A stretch of DNA of 64,000 nt from Tannerellaceae bacterium (GTDB taxonomy: Bacteria; Bacteroidota; Bacteroidia; Bacteroidales; Tannerellaceae): assembly GCA_031280645.1 (NCBI GenBank), contig JAITGL010000032.1:1-64000 (forward strand), read 5' to 3'. Positions 35,325 through 43,367 of this stretch are shown piece by piece. How positions within the stretch are numbered: position 1 is the stretch's first letter; every line of letters starts with the position of its first letter. The translations under genes were made by a program, and so were the position numbers. The notes below the pieces were generated by a model, which did not search any database, had not been told where the DNA came from, and saw only the letters and a program-made list of their open reading frames with translations.

Positions 35325-36545
35325 TTATTTCCCGATCCAGGGCCTGGGATTTTGTTTTTCGTTTTCCTTCCAGAGCTCGAAATGGAGGATGGTAGCCCGG
35401 TCGTTGTCGTCGTCGGTATAAACCTTGCCGAGCGGATGGCGGGCTTTGATACGGTCGCCCATCTGAACGTAAACGTATTTAAGGTTACTGTAAACGGTGA
35501 GGTAATTGCCGTGCCGTACAATAATGGAATATCCCGGCTCGACTATAAAGATGGCGCGAACCACGCCGTCGAATACGGCGCAGGCGTTGGCTTCGGCTGA
35601 AGTTTGGAGGTCGATGCCGTTGTTTAACATTCTTACGTGCGGAAGGCTGGGGTGCTGCTGCTCGCCGTAGTCGCGCACAATGGCGTATGGCCTGTTGAGC
35701 GGCGAGCCGAGCGAACCGCGGTTGGCGGCAAAGGTTTCGGTTAGCTGATCGTCGCGTAATACTTCGTTGGTTTTTTCGGAGCTGAGGCGGTTGTCGAGGT
35801 TGCGAGTGGCTCGTTCGCGGGCTACTTCGTCGGATATTTGCTGCTCTATCTGGCGGGCGAGGGTTTCAGCGCGTCGTTGCTTTACGGATAGTTCGCGCTG
35901 GAGCTGGCTTTGTTGCTTATTGAGGCTGGCTACGTATTCCTTTTGTGCGGTTTCATCGTCTTCTATCTTTTTGTATTCGTTTTCGCGGGAAAATAGTAGC
36001 TGTTGCTTTTCATAGCGGGCTTTTTCGAGTACGGCGATCTTGGTGTGGATTTCTTGCTGGCGACTGATAATATCGGCTGCTTGCTGCTTTTGCCAGGCGG
36101 CATATTGCCGCAGATAGTGTATGCGGCGTATAGATTGTGCAAAGCTCGATGCTGAGAATATGAACAGCAGCTTGTCTTGCGAGTTGCGTCGCTTTTGAAT
36201 AAGTCGTAGCGATGCGGCGTAGCGTTCGCGCTTACTGTTTATTTCTTTTTCGATAACGGCAATGTCGCGGCGGGTGTCGGCTATATCCCGGTCGGTAACG
36301 TTAATCTCGCGATTGAGTATCGTAATCATTTGCTTGCGCTGTTCTATTTGCGCCGACAGCAGATTAAGTCGGGCAAGCGATCGCTGGGCTGATTCCCTGG
36401 TTTGCTCAAGCAATTCGGATGTGGTTTCAATTTCTTTTTCTATTGTCTTTCGCTGGTTTTCAAGCTCTCGTACCTGGGCGGATTGTTGCGCATGGCAAAG
36501 CGTGGTTATAGTTATGTAGATAATGAGTAAAAGGTGTTTCATCAT
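35325..36545 (-). CDS. EnvC-like murein hydrolase activator with degenerate M23 domain
   Basis: A 406-residue periplasmic protein with a signal peptide (MMKHLLLIIYITITTLCHAQ). A long coiled coil follows (about 20-260, rich in Glu, Gln, Arg), then a C-terminal LytM/M23 domain. Zinc ligands of active LytM enzymes appear lost: HxxxD reads NNGID, and HxH reads ILHFELW, keeping only the Asp and the last His. This fits amidase activators of the EnvC/NlpD type rather than endopeptidases. Last gene of a minus-strand operon, overlapping the DUF4292 gene by four bases. Confidence 0.85.
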   Translation of the reverse strand: MMKHLLLIIYITITTLCHAQQSAQVRELENQRKTIEKEIETTSELLEQTRESAQRSLARLNLLSAQIEQRKQMITILNREINVTDRDIADTRRDIAVIEKEINSKRERYAASLRLIQKRRNSQDKLLFIFSASSFAQSIRRIHYLRQYAAWQKQQAADIISRQQEIHTKIAVLEKARYEKQQLLFSRENEYKKIEDDETAQKEYVASLNKQQSQLQRELSVKQRRAETLARQIEQQISDEVARERATRNLDNRLSSEKTNEVLRDDQLTETFAANRGSLGSPLNRPYAIVRDYGEQQHPSLPHVRMLNNGIDLQTSAEANACAVFDGVVRAIFIVEPGYSIIVRHGNYLTVYSNLKYVYVQMGDRIKARHPLGKVYTDDDNDRATILHFELWKENEKQNPRPWIGK

Positions 36546-37369
36546 TCCAAATTTAGCGCTTTGATAAGTTGGTGAAGGCTGACGCGCCTGTAATTGGCAG
36601 ATATGGGAAAGCTTAGATTGAGCGGTAGGTCGAGCTGAATACGTGAAAAGGATATGCCGAGATCAAACGCCTTGTGCTCGCTTCCGTCAACTTGTACCTT
36701 AATACGCATCGGAAACGCCAAACCGTTGCCATCCTTGAAGTCTGAATAGCGGCAAAGGAGATTGTATTGTCGGATGGCGTCGGCTACGGTTGTGGCCAGC
36801 AGTTTTTCTTCGGCGTCGGCGGTGAAGGAGTAGGCAATGCCGGCATTGTCGCTGGTTTGGAGTTCGGAAAGTCCGTCGCGGTGGCGTATGCGGAAACGGC
36901 TGTATTGCGCGGGAGTTGTATTTCGCTGCCCAGGAGAGAAAATGCGGTTGGCCAGCAAAGCCTGAATGTTGTAGAGATTAATAGCGATGGGCGAGGTTTT
37001 GTTGAGCTGCTCATAGCTTTCGACAAGATACTGCCGGTTCAGCCGGTCGACCATCTTTACGCTGTCGCGGCTAAATTCAACTCTTAATACCTCCATTCCG
37101 AGCATAGGCTGGAAGGAAAGCTGGAGGATGCTGTCGGTTATCATTTTAAGATCCATGCGCGACTTCATTTCATATCCCGGCAACCCGATCTCAACGCTTG
37201 TTCGTGCAGACATGGTGCGGAACAAGGGATAGCGCTTTTGCATAGATTCGAAAAATTGGGCCGTTCCCTTAGCTTCTACGGTGACGGTTTCAATCTGGCG
37301 CCGGCTTCTACATCCTGCAAGGAGCAACAGAGCGAGAAGCAGCAGGGTTATGTTACTTCGCGCTTTCAT
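36542..37369 (-). CDS. DUF4292 lipoprotein
   Basis: A 275-residue lipoprotein with lipobox LLLAGC (Cys about 20). The mature part has the DUF4292 pattern (FRTMSARTSVEI, MDLKMITDSILQLSF, GMEVLRVEFSRDSV), predicted to be a LolB/LppX-like half-barrel. It lies between the TPR gene (17-base overlap) and the EnvC-like gene (4-base overlap), an order conserved in Bacteroidetes as far as I recall. A role in outer-membrane lipoprotein or lipid handling is inferred. Confidence 0.85.
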   Translation of the reverse strand: MKARSNITLLLLALLLLAGCRSRRQIETVTVEAKGTAQFFESMQKRYPLFRTMSARTSVEIGLPGYEMKSRMDLKMITDSILQLSFQPMLGMEVLRVEFSRDSVKMVDRLNRQYLVESYEQLNKTSPIAINLYNIQALLANRIFSPGQRNTTPAQYSRFRIRHRDGLSELQTSDNAGIAYSFTADAEEKLLATTVADAIRQYNLLCRYSDFKDGNGLAFPMRIKVQVDGSEHKAFDLGISFSRIQLDLPLNLSFPISANYRRVSLHQLIKALNLE

Positions 37370-39065
37370 CCTCTATATATCTTTCTTCTGCTATTTTGGC
37401 TTCGAGGGTTTTGCCTTCTTTGCCGAGTTCTTTGGCTTTACGCCATTGGACGATAGCGTTTCCCTTATCGCCGGTCATGAATAGTATATCGCCGTAGTGG
37501 TCGACAAGTTCGCTGCTGTCGGAACTATCTTTCGATATGGCGCTTTCGATGTAGAATTTGGCAAGGGTATAATTGCCTTGCATGAAGAAAATCCATGCGT
37601 ATGTATCGAGATAAGTTGCATTGTCGGGCTCCATCTTGATGCACTGAGCACTCATCCGCTCGGCTTTCTGGAGATCGCGCTTGCGGAGGGAGAGGAAATA
37701 GGCGTAGTTGTTCAGTACGGATATGTTACGGTCGTTGTAAGTAAGAGCTTTTTCGTATGCGGCGAAGGCTTCTACGTCTTTCGTCATTTCGTGGAAGATG
37801 TCGCCTATTTGCCCGTAGAAGTTCGACTTCAGGTTACGATTCTCCTCCGGAACAATCTCGATGCCCTTTTGGCAGGCATACAGGGCTTCAACGTAGTTTT
37901 TCAACTGGGAGTAAGAGATACTAAGATAAAAGTAATACTCCGCAACATTGGGGAACAGCTCGATGCACTTCTCGCAAATCCTTATCGCTTCCTCCATGTC
38001 CCGCTCGCGGAAGGCTATGTCTATTAAAGCTTGCCAGGCGTCGTTGCGTTCGGGGGCCATTTCGCTTACGAGGCGGAAGTTAAACTTGGCCTCGTCAGTC
38101 TGCCCGTTCATGGCCAGCATGCGGGCGTACATTATTTTTAGGTCGGTTTCTTCGGGGTGCATTGTGATAAGCATCTCGAATAGTTCGTTGCCTTTGTTCA
38201 GCTCGTCTTTCGCTCCTTCAAAGCGCATCAGATATCTTGATAGAATGCTCACCTTTACGTTAACGGCCAGGCCTTCGTTGGCTAGGGCGTTGCGTATTTG
38301 CGCCTCGGCAGCCTCGGCGTTGCCGGTGGCTTCGTAGTAGTTGCCCATCGAAACGATGTAGTAAGGATTAGTGGGGTCGAGGCTGTACGCTTGGTTGTAG
38401 AACTCGATGGCCTTTTCGGCTTTCCCCTCGTCGAGGTAGAGGTCGCCTATCATTATCGGATATCGCGGTTCCATTGGGAATTTGGCGGCAAGTTTCTCGA
38501 TCTCCATAAGCGCGCTGTCGGTTTTTTCCTGTAAATGATAGAGGCGGAACTTCTGTACGGCGATTCCTTCGCTCACTCCCATTACCGCTTCAAGGCGATT
38601 GTAAGTTTCGATAGCCTGAGCCGTTTGGCCCGAACGGGTAAGCACGTCGGCAAGGAGATAAATGAGCTCGGCGTTGGCAGGATCGGCGTTGGTAAGGTCG
38701 CGGTACTCGTCGATGGCTTCCGAGAACATTTCGGCCTCGTACAGCATCATCGCCAGGGCTTTTTTATATGTAGCGTTGCCGGAAGCGTATTTGCCGGCTC
38801 GCTTGAGCATGTCGAGGGCCTTATCCGATCGTTGCAGCCGCATATAAAAGGTTGAAAGCTCAAACAGGAGAGGGGCCGAAGTTGAGTCGATTGCCAGGCA
38901 GTGGGTAAACATGTCGAAAGCGGCGTCGTATTTGCCGGCATTCTTCAGATTTAATCCCTCGTAATAAAAATAGTCAAACCGGCGCGTCTTTTTTGCCTCG
39001 GTTTCGCCGCACCATGCCTGTATGGCCGAGCTTAATATAATAAGGAAGAGTAGAGCTTTTCGCAT
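37353..39065 (-). CDS. Periplasmic TPR-repeat protein
   Basis: A 570-residue protein with a signal peptide (MRKALLFLIILSSAIQAWCG) and about a dozen tetratricopeptide repeats (for example YYEGLNLKNAGKYDAAFDMF, AEKAIEFYNQAYSLDPTNP, AFAAYEKALTYNDRNISVLN). A protein-protein scaffold, probably periplasmic or peripherally attached to the outer membrane. Second gene of the dut-TPR-DUF4292-EnvC-like operon; overlap with DUF4292 indicates coupled translation. Partner unknown. Confidence 0.9.
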   Translation of the reverse strand: MRKALLFLIILSSAIQAWCGETEAKKTRRFDYFYYEGLNLKNAGKYDAAFDMFTHCLAIDSTSAPLLFELSTFYMRLQRSDKALDMLKRAGKYASGNATYKKALAMMLYEAEMFSEAIDEYRDLTNADPANAELIYLLADVLTRSGQTAQAIETYNRLEAVMGVSEGIAVQKFRLYHLQEKTDSALMEIEKLAAKFPMEPRYPIMIGDLYLDEGKAEKAIEFYNQAYSLDPTNPYYIVSMGNYYEATGNAEAAEAQIRNALANEGLAVNVKVSILSRYLMRFEGAKDELNKGNELFEMLITMHPEETDLKIMYARMLAMNGQTDEAKFNFRLVSEMAPERNDAWQALIDIAFRERDMEEAIRICEKCIELFPNVAEYYFYLSISYSQLKNYVEALYACQKGIEIVPEENRNLKSNFYGQIGDIFHEMTKDVEAFAAYEKALTYNDRNISVLNNYAYFLSLRKRDLQKAERMSAQCIKMEPDNATYLDTYAWIFFMQGNYTLAKFYIESAISKDSSDSSELVDHYGDILFMTGDKGNAIVQWRKAKELGKEGKTLEAKIAEERYIEDESAK

Positions 39066-39083
39066 TGTGCTTGCCTAAAAAAA

Positions 39084-39515
39084 TCAACGCCCGGTATGAC
39101 CGAAGCCGCCCTCTCCCCTCGCCGTCGCATCAAGGGAATCGACAACTTCCCATTCAACTTTTGTATACGGGGCAACAACCATCTGGCAAATCCGTTCGCC
39201 GTCGCAAACGGTAAACGGCTCCGAAGACAGGTTTATCAGTATTACGCCGATCTCGCCCCTGTAATCCGAATCAATAGTGCCTGGCGAGTTCAGAAGCGTT
39301 ATACCATGCTTAAGAGCCAAGCCCGAACGAGGGCGCATTTGGGCCTCGTATCCTTCTGGCACCGAGATGTAAAGACCAGTGGGGATAAGCTTGCGCTGCA
39401 TAGGTAGGAGAATGATGTTTTCAGTAAGATTTGCACGTATGTCCATGCCGGATGATCCGATGGTGGAGTAGGACGGAAGTGGGTGTTTGGATTTATTAAC
39501 TATAATGAGAATCAT
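39084..39515 (-). CDS. dut: dUTP diphosphatase
   Basis: A 143-residue trimeric enzyme that hydrolyses dUTP to dUMP. The conserved motifs are in order: [10 protein letters not shown] (motif 1), [11 protein letters not shown] (2), [13 protein letters not shown] (3), [10 protein letters not shown] (4) and the C-terminal arm [11 protein letters not shown] (5). First gene of the operon; its divergent promoter is shared with the recombinase region. ung, the other uracil-control gene, is elsewhere in the window at 59.4 kb. Confidence 0.97.
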   Translation of the reverse strand: MILIIVNKSKHPLPSYSTIGSSGMDIRANLTENIILLPMQRKLIPTGLYISVPEGYEAQMRPRSGLALKHGITLLNSPGTIDSDYRGEIGVILINLSSEPFTVCDGERICQMVVAPYTKVEWEVVDSLDATARGEGGFGHTGR

Positions 39516-39535
39516 TTTCTTTGCTTTTTCTATGG

Positions 39536-39567
39536 CAAATATACTGAAACTTATTACACTTGCACAA
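39536..39567 (-). promoter_or_regulatory. dut operon promoter
   Basis: Minus strand TTG (39567-39565), 21 bases, TATATTTG (39543-39536). On the plus strand TACACTTG (39555-39562), one mismatch from the consensus, could drive the recombinase, so the two promoters would overlap. Confidence 0.55.
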
Positions 39568-39610
39568 TAACAGAAATAAAAACAGTATTAACTTTAAATC
39601 TAAACAAATC

Positions 39611-40243
39611 ATGGTATATGCCTACGTAAGAGTAAGTACAGACAAACAGTGTACCGAAAATCAGATTTTTGAGATCAAACAGTTTGCAGTCGAACGTAAT
39701 ATTGTAATCGACCACTGGGTAGAAGAAGTTGTTAGCGGAAGCAACAAAATCAATCATCGTAAGCTCGGAAAGCTTTTCAAACTAATCAAGAAAGGCGATT
39801 GGATCATAACAAGCGAACTCTCCAGAGTAGGGCGAAACCTTATGTACATCATGAGTTTTCTGCACCAGTGCATGGAGCGCGAAGCCATTGTTATAACTAT
39901 TAAAGAACGGTACGAGCTTGGTAATAATTTAAACAGCAAAATCCTCGCATTCGCCTTCAGCCTCAGCGCAGAGATAGAACGCAACCTCATTTCGCAACGC
40001 ACACGCGAAGCCCTCGCGCGAAAAAAGAAAGAAGGAGTAAGGCTCGGACGACCCAAAGGCCGAAAATCATCCTACTACAAACTCTCAGGCAAAGAACAGC
40101 TGATCATAAAGATGATAAACGAACATTACACGCTGGGCGAAGTATGCCTCAAACTAAGCGTTTGCCGAAACACACTCCGCCTCTTCATGTACGAAATAAG
40201 CCGAAACAACCCGAACGCATTCCCCTCCAGATTCAAACCTTGA
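39611..40243 (+). CDS. Mpi-like serine recombinase (DNA invertase)
   Basis: A 210-residue small serine recombinase. The catalytic Ser is in AYVRVSTDKQ (Ser9). The resolvase core has ELSRVGRNLMYIM (active-site Arg) and helix E with SAEIERNLISQRTREALARK. GRPKGRKSS leads into a helix-turn-helix (YTLGEVCLKLSVCRNTLRLF). It resembles Bacteroides fragilis Mpi and FinB-type promoter invertases. Start at ATG 39611 because MVYAYVRVST is the canonical N-terminus; an upstream frame from 39560 lacks support. No invertible element is immediately adjacent, so it may act in trans. Its 3' end overlaps the convergent downstream gene by 11 bases. Confidence 0.9.
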   Translation: MVYAYVRVSTDKQCTENQIFEIKQFAVERNIVIDHWVEEVVSGSNKINHRKLGKLFKLIKKGDWIITSELSRVGRNLMYIMSFLHQCMEREAIVITIKERYELGNNLNSKILAFAFSLSAEIERNLISQRTREALARKKKEGVRLGRPKGRKSSYYKLSGKEQLIIKMINEHYTLGEVCLKLSVCRNTLRLFMYEISRNNPNAFPSRFKP

Positions 40244-41336
40244 GGAAAACCCCACGCCTGTACATCTCGCGAAGAATCAACCACAGAATTGCAAATTCGC
40301 CTAAAGCAACAACAAACGGGAAGAAAACGCCCGCCGGACCCTCAAAGCCCCTCAACAATCGCCGCGCAATACTCCCCAAACCAAAAGTGGTATAAAGTAT
40401 ATAAGCTGCTATCGAATTAAGACCGAACACTCGCAGCCAAGTAACCCAGCAACCGCGCAGCCCCATCGTCTCCGTAAGTAAAAACGAAAGCGCCAGAAGA
40501 AGAAAACAAATACCGCTGCTTAACAAAACCATTGAGCACGACCAAATCTTCTTTATAATCGGCATCTGTAGCCCCAACAATAATCCCGCAGCAATAAGAG
40601 CCAAGCCGGTAACAGCAATTATTGCCGGCTTACGCCTATTGCTCATCCCGCTCTGAAGCAAGCGCCCAGCCAAATAACCCGACATAACCGTAGCCGCAAA
40701 CGACAAGCTCGTAATAACCCAGGTATACTGCGTTCCATCGTCGAAGCGGCCCAGCAAGGCATGGTCGATGTAGATAGCCAGGTTGCCGTCGGGCGTCAGG
40801 CGGCCGCTACCAACTCCGGGAACAGGGATAAACGTCATACACAGCCAATACCCGGCCAGCAAACCCACAGCCCACGCAACCTGACCCGGAAAGCTCCGCG
40901 CGTTAAGCGTAATGAGAGCCGTGATAAGATAGCCAAAGGCAATGGCATGAAGAGTATTGCAATAAATGTGGAACCTGCTGGGATCAAGATCAAGCAAATT
41001 ACCCTGAGCAATCCATCCCAAAAGAAACAAAAGCCCAAACCGCTTCGCAATCTTTGCATACAACCCCTTCTTATCCTCGCCGTTCCCGAATTTCCCGAAA
41101 GAAAAAGGCATCGACAGGCCCGAAGTGAAAAGAAACAGCGGCATTATTATATCCCAAGCCGTAAAACCAATCCAGTCGGCATGACTTAACTGGTACAGAA
41201 TCCCGTTGTCCGGATCAAGCCCGAATCCCGCAAACAAACGCCGCAATACATCGCCTGCGCCCACAAGAAAAAACATGTCGAAACCCCTGAGAACGTCGAT
41301 AGCCGTTAACCGACCCTGCTGATTTAATGTAGTCAT
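40233..41336 (-). CDS. Acyltransferase-like membrane protein (DUF5009/HGSNAT-like)
   Basis: A 367-residue polytopic membrane protein with about ten helices. The N-terminus RLTAIDVLRGFDMFFLVGAG and WIGFTAWDIIMPLFLFTSG match the DUF5009 / COG4299 family related to heparan-alpha-glucosaminide N-acetyltransferase. Candidate role: acetyl transfer across the inner membrane onto a glycan. The substrate is not deducible here. Its own TATATTTG promoter precedes it; the end overlaps the recombinase end. Confidence 0.85.
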   Translation of the reverse strand: MTTLNQQGRLTAIDVLRGFDMFFLVGAGDVLRRLFAGFGLDPDNGILYQLSHADWIGFTAWDIIMPLFLFTSGLSMPFSFGKFGNGEDKKGLYAKIAKRFGLLFLLGWIAQGNLLDLDPSRFHIYCNTLHAIAFGYLITALITLNARSFPGQVAWAVGLLAGYWLCMTFIPVPGVGSGRLTPDGNLAIYIDHALLGRFDDGTQYTWVITSLSFAATVMSGYLAGRLLQSGMSNRRKPAIIAVTGLALIAAGLLLGLQMPIIKKIWSCSMVLLSSGICFLLLALSFLLTETMGLRGCWVTWLRVFGLNSIAAYILYTTFGLGSIARRLLRGFEGPAGVFFPFVVALGEFAILWLILREMYRRGVFLKV

Positions 41337-41361
41337 GGTATATCATTTTTTAGTTGAAGAG

Positions 41362-41369
41362 CAAATATA
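41362..41369 (-). promoter_or_regulatory. -7 box of the DUF5009 gene promoter
   Basis: Minus strand TATATTTG 26 bases before the ATG; TTTC lies 20 bases further upstream as a possible -33. From 41390 to 41640 I see no gene. Confidence 0.55.
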
Positions 41370-41644
41370 TGCAAAACCATCGACCACCCGAAAGATAACC
41401 CCATCCCTCCAATTGGCCGATAACGCCCTTTTTACCCCGGAGCGGAAAGCGTTTTGAGGAAGTTTACCTGCCTAATCTCGGAAACACCGGTCAAAAGGTA
41501 GCGGGCCGATCGAATATCTATTAATCAGGCTTTCCAAACCTGCGGCGAGGGAGGATCAGAGCAAAACATGCTTTCAACAGTTGTTGAAAGATTTAAACCC
41601 AGATTCCGCATTAGAGTTTCGATTGTCATTTTGGCCAGTAAAAA

Positions 41645-41990
41645 TTCCGGAAGAAAATCACGAACCGAGAAAGCTCCAGGGAATTTTTCGGAAGGAAATC
41701 ATGAACCAAGAAAGCTCCAGGTAAAATTCCGGAAGGAAATCACGAACTAAGAAAGCTTCAGGGAAAATTCCGGAAGGAAATTGCGAACCGAGAAAGCTTC
41801 AGGAAAAATTCCGGAAAGAAATCACGAACCGAGAAAGCTTCAGGAAAAATTCCGGAAAGAAATGATAAACCAAAAAAAGCTCCAGAAAATTTTCCGGAAG
41901 GAAATCATGAACTGAGAAAGCTCCAGGGAATTTTCCGGAAGGAAATCACGAACCGAGAAAGCTTCAGGAAATTTTCCGGAAGGAAATCAC
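41645..41990. repeat. Tandem array 5: nine 41-bp units, core TTCCGGAA
   Basis: GGAAGGAAAT-type anchors start at 41649, 41690, 41731, 41772, 41813, 41854, 41896, 41937 and 41978. Spacing is 41 bp, once 42. Each unit holds the palindrome TTCCGGAA (AATTCCGGAA) and a second palindrome AAGCTT (or AAGCTC) 25 bases on, joined by CACGAACCGAG. Purine-rich on the plus strand. Lies between two divergent genes; noncoding. Confidence 0.95.
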
Positions 41991-42350
41991 AAATACAATT
42001 TGCGATGATTGCCTATAATCTGATGTCAATTTTCAGAATCTTCGTCCTTTAAGAGAAAGCACAAGAAAGACTGTCAACATTAATATACAGGAACTATTTT
42101 GAAAAAGCGGAAGATACGCTTAGGCTAAAAAATATATCTTTCAAAAAAACGCCGAAAATGGTTCGTTGGCTATGGAACTGTCCGGTAGATTTAGCAACGA
42201 AAATTTCTAATGCGTAATTTGGATTAAAGGGATATTCGACAAGCCTTCCAAGATGTTTGAACGGTTCCCCGCCCATACTCCAAAGCTGTATTGCCGCATT
42301 AATCCCGCCCCTCCCAACAAACAAATACGTACTGCTCCCGATTCTTTAGT
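41991..42350. other. Noncoding stretch, possible gene remnant on the minus strand
   Basis: Between array 5 and the next promoter. A 76-codon minus-strand frame (42324-42094) has protein-like composition (WSMGGEPFKHLGRLVEYPF, then FHSQRTIFGVF) but I do not recognise it. It lacks a clear ribosome-binding site and is as likely a decayed fragment or chance. Nothing else is evident. Confidence 0.3.
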
Positions 42351-42358
42351 TATCTTTG
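42351..42358 (+). promoter_or_regulatory. -7 box before the FMN oxidoreductase gene
   Basis: TATCTTTG. It overlaps an upstream in-frame start at 42356, so the real start is ATG 42392. Confidence 0.55.
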
Positions 42359-42391
42359 CCACTGACACATTTACATAACAATAATAATGCA

Positions 42392-43303
42392 ATGAACAGA
42401 ATAAGCAACTTATTCGGGATCCGGTATCCCATAATACAAGGAGGAATGGTATGGTGCAGCGGCTGGCGATTAGCCTCGGCAGTAAGCAATGCCGGCGGAC
42501 TGGGACTGATAGGGTCGGGCTCGATGCACCCCGAAATCCTCCGCGAGCACATACGCAAATGCAAGGCGGCAACCGATAAGCCGTTTGGCGTGAACGTATC
42601 CCTTCTATATCCCGAAATCGACGCCCTGATGAAAATCCTTGCCGATGAAGACGTACGCATCGTATTCACCTCGGCCGGCAATCCGAAAACATGGACCAAA
42701 GCCCTCAAAGATCGCGGCGCAACGGTGGCCCACGTAGTATCGAGCTCTAAGTTTGCAGCCAAGGCCGAGGAAGCCGGCGTTGACGTCATTGTAGCCGAAG
42801 GCTTTGAAGCCGGCGGACATAACGGCCGCGAGGAAACCACCACCCTTTGCCTCATCCCCGCCGTTCGAGGAGCCGTATCGCTCCCGCTAATGGCGGCAGG
42901 CGGCATCGCTACGGCCAACGCCATAAAGGCCGCGATGATCCTCGGAGCCGACGGCGTACAGATCGGAACCCGCTTTGCGCTCACAGCCGAAAGCTCAGCA
43001 CACGAAAACTTCAAGAAACATTGCCTCGCCCTTAACGAAGGCGACACAAAGCTGCTGTTGAAAAAACTCGGCCCCGTTCGCCTCGTAAAAGGCGCCTTCA
43101 TGCTGGCCGTTGAAGAAGCCGAAGCCAGAGGCGCCGCACCCGACGAGCTCCGCGCGCTGCTCGGAACCGGCCGGGCCAAGAAAGGCCTGTTTGAAGGCGA
43201 CCTCGAAAACGGCTTGCTCGAAATAGGGCAGGCGGCGTCGCTATTCAGGGATATTCAGCCCGTGGCCGAAGTAATGGCCGAGCTTGCCGAAGCCTTTCAA
43301 TGA
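42392..43303 (+). CDS. FMN-dependent oxidoreductase (FabK / nitronate monooxygenase family)
   Basis: A 303-residue TIM-barrel flavoprotein. N-terminus GIRYPIIQGGMVWCSGWRLA, then NAGGLGLIGSG; EGFEAGGHNGREETTT with the conserved His; and the FMN phosphate site MAAGGIATANAIKAAMILGA followed by GVQIGTRF. Members reduce enoyl-ACP (FabK) or oxidise nitronates; sequence alone does not decide. FabK is plausible since many Bacteroidetes use non-FabI enoyl reductases. Start chosen after the -7 box at 42351. Confidence 0.88.
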   Translation: MNRISNLFGIRYPIIQGGMVWCSGWRLASAVSNAGGLGLIGSGSMHPEILREHIRKCKAATDKPFGVNVSLLYPEIDALMKILADEDVRIVFTSAGNPKTWTKALKDRGATVAHVVSSSKFAAKAEEAGVDVIVAEGFEAGGHNGREETTTLCLIPAVRGAVSLPLMAAGGIATANAIKAAMILGADGVQIGTRFALTAESSAHENFKKHCLALNEGDTKLLLKKLGPVRLVKGAFMLAVEEAEARGAAPDELRALLGTGRAKKGLFEGDLENGLLEIGQAASLFRDIQPVAEVMAELAEAFQ

Positions 43304-43367
43304 TTAAAATGGGCGGCAGGCCTGATGGTATTGAATATTTTATTCACACAATAATATTATTAAGAAG

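Noticed and set aside
35175..35600. 141-residue plus-strand frame over the EnvC-like gene end
   Set aside because: Antisense shadow of the M23 domain coding region and the pta promoter region.
42094..42324. 76-residue minus-strand frame with protein-like composition
   Set aside because: No recognised family, no ribosome-binding site, flanked by repeats. Kept only as a possible remnant within the noncoding entry.
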